From Desulfobacterales bacterium (GTDB lineage Bacteria; Desulfobacterota; Desulfobacteria; Desulfobacterales; Desulfobacteraceae), in assembly GCA_022361135.1 (NCBI GenBank), contig JAKSBM010000611.1, positions 1-6,724 on the forward strand: a DNA stretch of 6,724 bases, in the 5' to 3' direction. Of this stretch, positions 1-5,471 are shown one piece after another (position 1 is the first letter of the stretch; the number at the start of each line of letters is the position of its first letter). The notes beneath the pieces are model-generated. The model had not been told where the DNA came from. It was given only the letters and a program-made list of their open reading frames with translations, and searched no databases. The position numbers were made by a program, and so were the translations under genes.

Positions 1-105
1 CTGGAATACAATGGCGGCGATGGAGGCCGTGCCAATGGCAATGGCAATGGGGGTGTTCAGGGCAAAGAGGAAAAACAGGGTCAGGATGAGGATTTCCGGA
101 GTCAT
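1..105 (-). CDS. dctM: TRAP transporter large permease DctM, N-terminal fragment (cut by left edge)
   Basis: This is the first 35 codons of the large membrane subunit of a TRAP transporter, the part that carries substrate and sodium across the inner membrane. The peptide begins MTPEILILTLFFLFALNTPI and continues AIAIGTAS. The hydrophobic start followed by an N-T-P-I-A-I-A-I-G-type segment is typical of DctM proteins. The start is fixed by an ATGA overlap: the ATG at 105-103 shares bases with the dctQ stop TGA at 104-102, so translation is probably coupled to dctQ. Three near-perfect ATTGCC codon pairs encode the Ile-Ala repeat. The frame stays open to the window edge. Full DctM proteins are usually about 425 residues, so more than 90% lies outside. 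Order and overlap with dctQ and dctP make the identification firm despite the short fragment. Confidence 0.85.
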   Translation of the reverse strand, partial: MTPEILILTLFFLFALNTPIAIAIGTASIAAIVFQ

Positions 106-581
106 GCATCCCTCCGTCTCAATTCCCGGGCCATGAAACCCAGGCAATGGAGGATGAAAACCAGGCTGGACAGGGGGACCACTCCCATGGGGGTCCACTT
201 GGGCCAGCCCAGGGCCGGGGTAATCTGGAGGCGGACAAACCAGGCAAATTGGATGCCGTAGACCAGCATCACCCCAAAGAGGACCAGGGCGGCCCCATGG
301 ACCATCCAGGCGGAGATGCGTTGGCCGCTGGGACCCAGCCGGGAAAACAGGGCATCCACCCCGGGATGGGCCCCATGGTAATAGGCGGTGGAAGCCCCCA
401 GAAAGGTAAGCCAGATCAACAGGAACCGGGCCAGTTCCTCGGACCAGAACAAGGAATGGTTGAGCCCGTAGCGGAAAAAGACCTGGGCCCCCACGATGAG
501 GACCATGGCCATGCCCATGGCCGCCACCAGACGCTCCACCCCGGCGTTGACCCGCCGGGAAAATGCTGCAATGGAAACCAT
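102..581 (-). CDS. dctQ: TRAP transporter small permease DctQ
   Basis: This is the small integral membrane subunit of a TRAP transporter, which partners the large permease and helps dock the binding protein. The 159 residues match the usual family size. Four hydrophobic segments are visible at about residues 18-36, 48-67, 88-112 and 130-150. The family hallmark lies at 35-63: F-F-R-Y, then F-W-S-E-E-L-A-R-F, then a W-L-T-F-L-G-A helix. The C-terminus is basic (A-R-E-L-R-R-R-D-A), as expected for a cytoplasmic end. The start ATG at 581 lies 7 bases after the dctP stop. Its only upstream ribosome-site-like bases are a weak AGGCGG, so coupling to dctP translation is likely. The stop overlaps the dctM start. 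DctQ and DctM are separate here rather than fused. Confidence 0.93.
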   Translation of the reverse strand: MVSIAAFSRRVNAGVERLVAAMGMAMVLIVGAQVFFRYGLNHSLFWSEELARFLLIWLTFLGASTAYYHGAHPGVDALFSRLGPSGQRISAWMVHGAALVLFGVMLVYGIQFAWFVRLQITPALGWPKWTPMGVVPLSSLVFILHCLGFMARELRRRDA

Positions 582-588
582 GGACCGC

Positions 589-1560
589 CTATTTCACCGC
601 ATCCAGGAGGCGGACCAGAAGATCCTTCACCCGGGGATTGCTGTAAAGATCCATGTCCTTGAGGCCGGCCACCTTGGCCCGGAAGGCGTCAATGTCCGGG
701 TTTTCCACCACGGTCATCCCCTTTTCCTTGAGCAGGGCCAGGCGTTTGGCATTCTTTTCCCGATTGTCGGCCCGCTGGAAGGCGGCGGCTTCCTTGATGC
801 AGGAGGTCACCAAGGTCTGATCGGCCTGGGACAGTCCCTTGAACCAGTTCATGGAGGCCACATTGATGTGGGGGCTGTAAACATGGCGGGTCAGAGTCAT
901 GTGCTTCTGGATTTCATAGAATTTGTAGACCTCCATGACCCAGAGGGGGTTTTCCTGGCCGTCGATGACCCCCTGCTCCAGCTCGGTGTAGATGGGCCAG
1001 GGCATGGGGGTGGGGTTGGCGCCCAGGGACTGCCAGATGGTCTTGTGCAGGGCCGAGGCCATGACTCGGATCTTGAGGCCGGCGGTGTCGCCGGGACCCT
1101 GGACCGCATGTTTATTATTGGTCAGATTCCGGAAACCGTTTTCGGAAAAACAAAGACCCTTGAAGCCGGAGGAGGCCAGGCTGTCCAAAATTTCCCGGCC
1201 CAGGGGGCCGTCCAGGATGGCGTCGGCCTGGGCATAATCCTTGAACAAAAAGGGATAGTTGATGACCCGGACAATGGGGTCAAAGGTGTCAAAGGGGCCG
1301 CCGGTGATGACGCCCATCTGCACCGTGCCCATCTGGATCTGCTGGAGGATTTCGGTTTCATTGCCCAGGGATGCGGAATGGTAGATTTTAACCTTGATAT
1401 TATTCTGGGACCGTTCTTCAATGAGGGCCTTGAATTTATCGGCCACCAGGTTCTGGTTGGAACCGGGCTTGGTCACCACGCCCAGCTTGATGGTGTAGCC
1501 GGCCATGGCCGTACCCATGGCGCACCAGAGTATGAGAAGAATCAGACAACACCGTTTCAT
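589..1560 (-). CDS. dctP: TRAP transporter periplasmic solute-binding protein, DctP family
   Basis: This protein captures the transported solute, usually an organic acid, in the periplasm and delivers it to DctQM. Residues 1-20 form a Sec signal peptide ending A-M-A before G21. The mature part carries family landmarks: G-F-R-N-L-T-N at 142-148 (R144), G-L-K-I-R-V-M at 161-167 (R165), and E-Q-G-V-I-D-G-Q-E-N-P at 195-205 (N204). By spacing these match Arg127, Arg147 and Asn187 of the sialic-acid protein SiaP, the carboxylate-binding residues, so a carboxylate ligand is expected. The exact ligand cannot be read from sequence. The length of 323 is normal. The start ATG at 1560 has a perfect AGGAGG at 1570-1565, 4 bases upstream. 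It is the first gene of dctP-dctQ-dctM. The motif L-W-C near residue 13 is not a credible lipobox. Confidence 0.93.
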   Translation of the reverse strand: MKRCCLILLILWCAMGTAMAGYTIKLGVVTKPGSNQNLVADKFKALIEERSQNNIKVKIYHSASLGNETEILQQIQMGTVQMGVITGGPFDTFDPIVRVINYPFLFKDYAQADAILDGPLGREILDSLASSGFKGLCFSENGFRNLTNNKHAVQGPGDTAGLKIRVMASALHKTIWQSLGANPTPMPWPIYTELEQGVIDGQENPLWVMEVYKFYEIQKHMTLTRHVYSPHINVASMNWFKGLSQADQTLVTSCIKEAAAFQRADNREKNAKRLALLKEKGMTVVENPDIDAFRAKVAGLKDMDLYSNPRVKDLLVRLLDAVK

Positions 1561-1596
1561 GGTGCCTCCTTTATATTCGGGGTTTAAATTGGTCCC

Positions 1597-1626
1597 TATC
1601 TAGCAGAATCCACGGACTGAAGTCAA
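1597..1626 (-). promoter_or_regulatory. Candidate sigma-70-type promoter for dctPQM
   Basis: On the minus strand a TTGACT element (1626-1621, five of six matches to consensus) is followed after 18 bases by TAGATA (1602-1597). A TG dinucleotide sits one base upstream of it, as in extended -10 promoters. Transcription would begin near 1590, giving a leader of about 30 bases that includes the AGGAGG site. A short inverted repeat GACT-GA-AGTC (1615-1624) overlaps the -35 box and could bind a regulator. This is called by eye from consensus only. Confidence 0.45.
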
Positions 1627-1718
1627 TCCATGATCTGATTTGCCTGGAATTTCCCCCTGTTCCGCAGAATAAAACAAAGGACACCACGGCCATGAACAAC
1701 CTTCATCCCCACCCCCTT

Positions 1719-1747
1719 CCAGGGTGAAAATCTGTTTTCCACCCCGG
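1719..1747. other. Imperfect stem-loop in the divergent region
   Basis: The left arm CC-A-GGGTGAAAA (1719-1730) pairs with TTTTC-C-ACCC-C-GG (1735-1747) around a 4-base loop TCTG. There are eleven pairs, one A/C mismatch and one bulged C. No T-run follows on either strand, so it does not look like a terminator. Its role is unknown; it could be part of a leader RNA or a protein-binding site. Confidence 0.4.
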
Positions 1748-1760
1748 TTTCCCTTTTCCA

Positions 1761-1791
1761 CAAAAAAATAGACCCTACCCCGGGGGGAGGG
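1761..1791 (-). terminator. Terminator-like hairpin facing dctP
   Basis: On the minus strand a GC-rich stem (CCCTCCCC against GGGTAGGG, paired bases 1791-1784 with 1780-1773, one mismatch, 3-base loop) is followed by TCTATTTTTTTG. This is the form of a rho-independent terminator for RNA moving towards dctP. No minus-strand gene lies immediately upstream, so its purpose is unclear. It may be an attenuator, the end of a small RNA, or a guard against antisense transcription. Confidence 0.35.
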
Positions 1792-1801
1792 AGATTTATC
1801 G

Positions 1802-1831
1802 TTGACAGGGACGAAAAAATAGCCCTAAGCT
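1802..1831 (+). promoter_or_regulatory. Candidate promoter for the cytochrome gene
   Basis: A perfect TTGACA (1802-1807) is followed after 18 bases by TAAGCT (1826-1831), a poor -10 match. Transcription would start near 1838, about 38 bases before the ATG at 1876. A perfect 7-base inverted repeat overlaps the -10 side, which suggests a regulated rather than a strong constitutive promoter. The -35 box is convincing; the -10 box is not. Confidence 0.4.
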
Positions 1832-1835
1832 ATTT
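1817..1835. repeat. Perfect 7-bp inverted repeat, candidate operator or hairpin
   Basis: AAATAGC (1817-1823) and GCTATTT (1829-1835) are exact reverse complements separated by CCTAA. The element covers the candidate -10 box of the cytochrome promoter. Read on the minus strand, the right arm runs into a T-tract (GCTATTTTTT), so it could also act as a weak terminator towards dctP. The repeat itself is certain; its role as operator or terminator is inference. Confidence 0.5.
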
Positions 1836-1875
1836 CCCAATCTTCCCAAAACCCATTCAAATTTAAGGATGAATC

Positions 1876-2211
1876 ATGAAGCCCTTACAGCTATTCTTGG
1901 TAATTCTCTGTATCCTTCTTCCCCTGACCGTTGCCGCTAAAAATGCGGGCCAGGCCCAGCATACCCTCTACGGCGGGAAATCCGGCCAGGTCCCCTTCCC
2001 CCACCACCAGCACCAAAGCATGATTTCCGACTGCATGACCTGCCATGCCGCCTTCCCCCAGGAAGCCGGAAGTCTGGACAGTTTGAAAAAGCAGGGCAGC
2101 CTGAAAAAGAAGCAGGTCATGAACAAAACCTGCCTCAAATGCCACCGGAGTCTGAAAAAGGCGGGCAAGCCCACCGGCCCCACCAAGTGCAACGGCTGCC
2201 ACATTAAATAG
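1876..2211 (+). CDS. Small periplasmic three-haem cytochrome c (c3/c7-like)
   Basis: This is a 111-residue secreted multihaem cytochrome, predicted to carry electrons in the periplasm. Residues 1-21 are a Sec signal peptide (hydrophobic core L-F-L-V-I-L-C-I-L-L, probable cleavage after V-A-A). Three CXXCH haem-attachment motifs follow: CMTCH 53-57, CLKCH 86-90 and CNGCH 105-109. A F-P-H-H-Q-H-Q cluster (41-47) and H29 provide enough histidines for bis-histidine ligation, as in c3/c7 proteins. Between haems 1 and 2 lies a lysine-rich stretch (71-84); the mature protein is strongly basic, which suits docking to acidic redox partners. The start ATG has AAGGA at 1865-1869, 6 bases upstream. It appears to be transcribed alone, so its redox partners are not shown by context. 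Haem number and export are firm; the partner and pathway are unknown. Confidence 0.9.
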   Translation: MKPLQLFLVILCILLPLTVAAKNAGQAQHTLYGGKSGQVPFPHHQHQSMISDCMTCHAAFPQEAGSLDSLKKQGSLKKKQVMNKTCLKCHRSLKKAGKPTGPTKCNGCHIK

Positions 2212-2225
2212 CCGGGCCACCCGGC
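2211..2225 (+). repeat. Short GC hairpin overlapping the cytochrome stop codon
   Basis: GCCGGG (2211-2216) pairs perfectly with CCCGGC (2220-2225) around a CCA loop, beginning on the last base of the TAG stop. No T-run follows, so it is not a standard terminator by itself. It could stabilise the 3' end of the cytochrome mRNA together with the larger hairpin downstream. Confidence 0.4.
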
Positions 2226-2231
2226 AGCGGC

Positions 2232-2280
2232 CCCATGGACGAACCGGACATCCACCTGGTCCGACCATGGGATTTATCTT
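2232..2280 (+). terminator. Candidate terminator of the cytochrome gene
   Basis: A long imperfect stem begins CCCATGG (2232-2238) and ends CCATGGG (2265-2271). Inside it, CG and ACCGG pair with CTGGT and CG, with two single mismatches and an 8-base loop. The tail ATTTATCTT (2272-2280) is only moderately T-rich. It is placed 20 bases after the cytochrome stop, where a terminator is expected. The structure is clear, but its terminator strength is uncertain. Confidence 0.45.
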
Positions 2281-2301
2281 CCTGAATCAAAATCAAAGCC
2301 C

Positions 2302-2359
2302 TGGGAAAGCACTCCCTTTTCCACCGGCGCAGTCCCGGAGCTTTGGGGCTTGTATCCCC
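2302..2359 (+). other. Hairpin-rich stretch upstream of glpK
   Basis: Several small stems follow each other: TGGGAAAG (2302-2309) with CTTTTCCA (2316-2323), 8 pairs including one G-T; AGTCCC (2331-2336) with GGGGCT (2345-2350), 6 pairs including one G-T; and the alternative GGGG (2345-2348) with CCCC (2356-2359). The last two share bases and exclude one another, the usual geometry of a switch. It does not match a riboswitch consensus I know, and it may lie upstream of the glpK transcription start. Confidence 0.3.
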
Positions 2360-2378
2360 TTTCTGGTTGGGCTAATAT
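2350..2378 (+). promoter_or_regulatory. Candidate glpK promoter
   Basis: TTGTAT (2350-2355) and TAATAT (2373-2378) are separated by exactly 17 bases. The -10 matches four of six consensus positions, but the -35 matches only three. Transcription would start near 2385, about 48 bases before the GTG start. The weak -35 box suggests dependence on an activator, but this is a by-eye call. Confidence 0.35.
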
Positions 2379-2419
2379 GGGCTCCGGAATTGATACGCAG
2401 TAACCCTTAAAGTAGAAAT

Positions 2420-2425
2420 GAGGAA
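2420..2425 (+). promoter_or_regulatory. Ribosome binding site that fixes the GTG start of glpK
   Basis: GAGGAA at 2420-2425 is 7 bases upstream of GTG at 2433. The nearby ATG at 2418 runs into a stop after three codons, so it cannot be the start. The conserved N-terminal strand begins within a few residues of the GTG. Confidence 0.75.
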
Positions 2426-2432
2426 GTAAACC

Positions 2433-3956
2433 GTGAGCAGAACTTATCTTGGCGCATTGGACCAAGGCACCACCAGTACCCGCTTCATTGTCTTTGACCG
2501 CAACGGCGAGATCCTGGGGGTTGACCAGAAAGAACACGATCAGATTTGCAACCAGCCCGGATGGGTGGAGCACGACGCCGCCCAGATCTGGGACAACACC
2601 TGCGAGGTGATCTCCCGGGCCCTGGAAAAGGCTGGAATCCAGGGGGGCGACCTGGCCGCCCTGGGCATCACCAACCAGCGGGAAACCGTGGTGGCCTGGG
2701 ACAGGGAAACGGGTAAGCCACTGTACAACGCCATTGTCTGGCAATGCACCCGCTCCGATGAAATCTGCCGGGAGTTGAACCGGGCCCACGGCAAGGACTG
2801 CTTCCGGGAGACCACGGGCCTGCCCACGGCCACCTATTTTTCCGGCCCCAAAATCAAATGGATGATGGAAAATGTCCCGGCCGTGGCCCAGGCGGTAAAG
2901 TCGGGTCGGGCCCTCTTCGGCACCATGGACACCTGGTGTTCCTGGAACCTCACCGGGGGACCGGGCAAGGGACGCCATGTCACCGATGTAACCAATGCCT
3001 CCCGGACCCTGCTCATGGATCTGAAAACCCTGGAATGGGATCCCCAGATCCTGTCCACCCTGGGAATTCCCCGGGAATGCCTGCCCGACATCGTTCCCTC
3101 CTCCCATGCCACGGCCTATGGGAAAACCCTGGCCTCCGGCCCCCTGGGAGCCGAGGTCATTGTGGGCGGTGCCCTGGGGGACCAGCAGGCCGCCCTGTTC
3201 GGCCAGACCTGCTTTGAGCCCGGAGAAGCCAAAAACACATACGGTACGGGCTGTTTCCTCCTCTTTAACACGGGCCATGAAATCCGCTTTTCCGACCATG
3301 GGCTCCTCACCACCCTGGGCTACCAGATCGGGGATGCCGATCCCGTCTACGCCCTGGAGGGCTCCATTGCCTACGCCGGTGCCCTGGTCCAATGGGTACG
3401 GGACAACCTGGGCCTCATCAAGGAAGCCCCGGAAATCGAAACCCTGGCCCTGGAGGTGGAGGACAACGGGGATGTCTATTGCGTCCCGGCCTTTTCCGGC
3501 CTCTTTGCCCCCCATTGGCGCCCCGATGCCCGGGGGGTGATCACCGGACTCACCCGCTTTGCCAATAAGAGCCACATTGCCCGGGCCGTCATCGAAGCCT
3601 CGGCCTACCAGACCCGGGACATTGTGGAGGCCATCAAGGCCGACCTGGGGGCGGAACTGGACCTGAGATCCCTGAAGGTGGACGGGGGCATGGTGGCCAA
3701 CCAGACCCTGATGCAATTCCAGGCCGATATCCTGGACGTGGCCGTAACCCGGCCCAAGGTGGCGGAAACCACGGCCCTGGGCGCGGCCTATGCCGCCGGT
3801 CTGGCCGTGGGGGTCTGGGCCGATCACCACGAACTCAAGGCCAATTGGCATGTCCACACCACCTGGGAGCCGGACATGGCCCAAGAAAAACGAACCCGAC
3901 TCACGGCGGGCTGGCAAAAGGCCGTGGACCGGACCCTGGACTGGAAGGACGAATAA
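2433..3956 (+). CDS. glpK: Glycerol kinase
   Basis: GlpK phosphorylates glycerol with ATP to sn-glycerol 3-phosphate in the cytoplasm. At 507 residues it matches the family (E. coli has 502). The N-terminal FGGY domain opens with the phosphate-binding loop [10 protein letters not shown] (8-17). Glycerol-contact residues R83, E84 and Y135 sit at the same numbers as in E. coli, and the catalytic base is D250 followed by Q251 (E. coli D245, Q246). The C-terminal FGGY domain has F-S-G-L-F-A-P-H-W at 354-362 and the V-D-G-G-M nucleotide-site segment at 416-420. Regulation probably differs from E. coli: the EIIA-Glc docking segment is not recognisable at 466-480, and Arg236 of the fructose-bisphosphate site aligns with E241. 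It starts with GTG. No glpF or glpD is visible beside it, so glycerol entry and glycerol-phosphate oxidation must be encoded elsewhere. Confidence 0.97.
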   Translation: MSRTYLGALDQGTTSTRFIVFDRNGEILGVDQKEHDQICNQPGWVEHDAAQIWDNTCEVISRALEKAGIQGGDLAALGITNQRETVVAWDRETGKPLYNAIVWQCTRSDEICRELNRAHGKDCFRETTGLPTATYFSGPKIKWMMENVPAVAQAVKSGRALFGTMDTWCSWNLTGGPGKGRHVTDVTNASRTLLMDLKTLEWDPQILSTLGIPRECLPDIVPSSHATAYGKTLASGPLGAEVIVGGALGDQQAALFGQTCFEPGEAKNTYGTGCFLLFNTGHEIRFSDHGLLTTLGYQIGDADPVYALEGSIAYAGALVQWVRDNLGLIKEAPEIETLALEVEDNGDVYCVPAFSGLFAPHWRPDARGVITGLTRFANKSHIARAVIEASAYQTRDIVEAIKADLGAELDLRSLKVDGGMVANQTLMQFQADILDVAVTRPKVAETTALGAAYAAGLAVGVWADHHELKANWHVHTTWEPDMAQEKRTRLTAGWQKAVDRTLDWKDE

Positions 3957-3968
3957 GTCCCAAATCTT

Positions 3969-3992
3969 CCCCGCCGCCCATGGCCGGTGGGG
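3969..3992 (+). repeat. Hairpin just after glpK
   Basis: CCCCGCCG (3969-3976) pairs with CGGTGGGG (3985-3992), 8 pairs including one G-T, around an 8-base loop. No T-run follows, so it is not a terminator alone. It lies 12 bases after the glpK stop and may protect the mRNA end. Confidence 0.35.
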
Positions 3993-4014
3993 AGTCCTCC
4001 CTCCGATAAAATAT

Positions 4015-4061
4015 AAAGGCCCCGGGTGCAGAAACAATCTGCAGCCGGGGCCTTTGCTCTT
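4015..4061. terminator. Strong bidirectional rho-independent terminator between convergent genes
   Basis: AAAGGCCCCGG-G-TGCAGA (4015-4032) and TCTGCA-G-CCGGGGCCTTT (4038-4055) form a stem of 17 pairs with a single G/G mismatch and a 5-base loop AACAA. On the plus strand it ends in TTTGCTCTT, serving glpK. On the minus strand it ends in TTTATATTTTATC, serving the aminotransferase gene, whose stop is 28 bases away. This is the clearest regulatory structure in the window. Confidence 0.92.
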
Positions 4062-4084
4062 CCAGGGACTTGCCCCTGGTTTTT
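4062..4084 (+). terminator. Second, back-up terminator for glpK
   Basis: CCAGGG (4062-4067) pairs with CCCTGG (4074-4079) around a 6-base loop and is followed directly by TTTTT (4080-4084). It overlaps the last codon of the convergent aminotransferase gene. It would catch glpK transcripts that pass the first terminator before they run antisense into that gene. Confidence 0.7.
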
Positions 4085-5258
4085 ACTTAAAAGCGGCCTT
4101 GAGCTTTTCAACGGCTAGGTCAATGGTCTCCAGATCCGTGGCATAGGAGAAGCGGAGGTATCCCTCGCCGAACTTTCCAAAGGCGGTACCCGGAACCACG
4201 GCCACCCCGGCCTTGTCCAGGATGTATTCGGCACAGGCCTGGCTGGTCATGCCCGTTTCCTTGATATTGGGGAAGGCATAGAAGGCCCCCCGGGGCATGG
4301 TGCAGGAGAATCCCGGAATCTGGTTCAGACCGTCCACCATGCGATCCCGCTTGGCGGCAAAGCGCTCCATCATGGGGGGAATATGGCCCTGGTCGCCGTT
4401 CAGGGCTTCCACGCCGGCCCATTGGGTGAAGGCGGCGGTGCAGGAAACGGCGGAGACCATGTAATCCCACATGCGTTGGGCCATGGACTTGGGCACCACC
4501 ATATAACCCAGCCGCCATCCGGTCATGGCATAAATTTTGGAGAATCCGTCCAAAAGCAGGCTCCGCTCCCGGGCCTGGTCGTGGACGGTGATGCTGGGGG
4601 CGATCCCCGTTCCCAGGGGTGCGTCATAGATCATCTTGGAATAAATCTCGTCGGAGAGGACAAAGAAATCATGCTTTTCCGCCAGGGCTGAAATGGCCGC
4701 CAGTTCATCCCGGGTCATGACCGAACCGGTGGGGTTCTGGGGAGAATTGAGGATTAACAATTTGGTTTTGTCCGTGATCCGGGCCGCCACATCATCGGGA
4801 TCCAGGCGGAACTCATTTTCCTCCCGCAGGGGCACGGGGACATGGACGGCGTTTACCATGGCCGTCACCGAACCATAGGTGGGGTAGCTGGGATCGGGGA
4901 TGATGATTTCGTCGCCGGGATCAATGGCCGCCACCATGGAAAAGAAAATGGCCGGCTTCAGCCCCGGGGTGATGATCACCTGGTCGGTGTCCGGAAGAAA
5001 TCCCCGGGTACGATGGACCTCGTCGGCCACAGCCTGCCGCAATTCGTCCATGCCCGCCGGAGAGACATAATGGGTCTGTTTATTGCGGATGGCCTGAATC
5101 CCGGCCTCTGCAATGTGGTCCGGGGTTTCCATATCCGGCTCCCCGATTTCAAAATGAAGGACCTTTCTCCCCTGGGCTTCCAAGGCCCGGGCCCTTCCCA
5201 ACACTTCAAAGGCAGCCTCTCCGTATACCCGCCGGGCTGCAGAACTCAACTCTGGCAT
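4083..5258 (-). CDS. PLP-dependent class I/II aminotransferase
   Basis: This is a cytoplasmic fold-type I aminotransferase moving an amino group between an amino acid and a 2-oxo acid. The 391 residues match the aspartate-aminotransferase superfamily. Visible landmarks: I-G-E-P-D at 38-42, Y64 with the S-P-A-G stretch, N-S-P-Q-N-P-T-G at 171-178 (N175 holds PLP), D203 and Y206 in S-D-E-I-Y, the Schiff-base lysine K241 in F-S-K, R249 in G-W-R-L-G, and R369 in L-R-F-S, which binds the substrate alpha-carboxylate. The start ATG at 5258 has AAGGAG 8 bases upstream. The amino-acid substrate is not decided by these motifs; aspartate, alanine and aromatic acids are all possible. It lies 213 bases after the HD-GYP gene on the same strand and is probably transcribed separately, though read-through is possible. 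Confidence 0.93.
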   Translation of the reverse strand: MPELSSAARRVYGEAAFEVLGRARALEAQGRKVLHFEIGEPDMETPDHIAEAGIQAIRNKQTHYVSPAGMDELRQAVADEVHRTRGFLPDTDQVIITPGLKPAIFFSMVAAIDPGDEIIIPDPSYPTYGSVTAMVNAVHVPVPLREENEFRLDPDDVAARITDKTKLLILNSPQNPTGSVMTRDELAAISALAEKHDFFVLSDEIYSKMIYDAPLGTGIAPSITVHDQARERSLLLDGFSKIYAMTGWRLGYMVVPKSMAQRMWDYMVSAVSCTAAFTQWAGVEALNGDQGHIPPMMERFAAKRDRMVDGLNQIPGFSCTMPRGAFYAFPNIKETGMTSQACAEYILDKAGVAVVPGTAFGKFGEGYLRFSYATDLETIDLAVEKLKAAFK

Positions 5259-5301
5259 TCCATTTACTCCTTAATACAGCATCATCTATCCCGGAATCAT
5301 C

Positions 5302-5325
5302 CCTGGCGACACCCAGTCCGCCAGG
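5302..5325 (-). repeat. Perfect 7-bp hairpin in the leader of the aminotransferase gene
   Basis: CCTGGCG (5302-5308) and CGCCAGG (5319-5325) are exact reverse complements around a 10-base loop. It lies 44 bases before the aminotransferase start. No T-run follows it in the minus-strand direction, so termination there is unlikely. It could be a leader structure or a protein-binding site. I see no convincing promoter in the 213-base gap; a TTGACC (minus strand, 5354-5349) lacks a good partner box. Confidence 0.4.
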
Positions 5326-5471
5326 AAAAATCTCGTCTCCGGAATTCAGGTCAAACCGTAGTCCTTAGCATATCCGCAGGGGGGATTCAAAGGAGAATAT
5401 GGAATTTTGAAAAATGGGAAACCATTGCCCGGGCAGGACGTTGGCCAATTTTAGGAAAAAAGGATCGCGGC

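Larger units (their letters stand above)
1561..1875. other. Divergent intergenic region between dctP and the cytochrome gene
   Basis: This 315-base gap holds no convincing gene. From left to right I see the dctP ribosome site (1565-1570), the candidate dctP promoter (1597-1626), an 11-codon ORF at 1692-1727 of doubtful status, and three stem-loops (1719-1747, 1773-1791, 1817-1835). It ends with a candidate promoter for the cytochrome gene (1802-1831) and that gene's ribosome site AAGGA at 1865-1869. The middle of the region is unusually rich in C-runs, A-runs and G-runs compared with the flanking genes. It was not recognised as any known riboswitch or small RNA. Confidence 0.7.

Noticed and set aside
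1501..1560. A lipoprotein signal in DctP because of cysteines at residues 4, 5 and 13
   Set aside because: No cysteine is preceded by an acceptable lipobox. The A-M-A site before G21 fits ordinary signal peptidase I cleavage.
496..1587. A 363-codon plus-strand frame antisense to dctP
   Set aside because: Same codon-bias effect. dctP has a signal peptide, family motifs and a perfect ribosome site, while the antisense product has none of these.
2274..4037. A 587-codon open frame antisense to glpK, longer than glpK itself
   Set aside because: It mirrors glpK codon by codon. The strong preference for C- and G-ending codons removes TTA, CTA and TCA, the sense codons that would give antisense stops. 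The translation is Gly/His/Gln-rich with no domain pattern, and it starts without a ribosome site.
5389..5410. A strong AAAGGAG ribosome-like site on the plus strand followed by ATG GAA TTT TGA
   Set aside because: The reading frame is only three codons, has no visible promoter and lies between two minus-strand genes. It is most likely chance.
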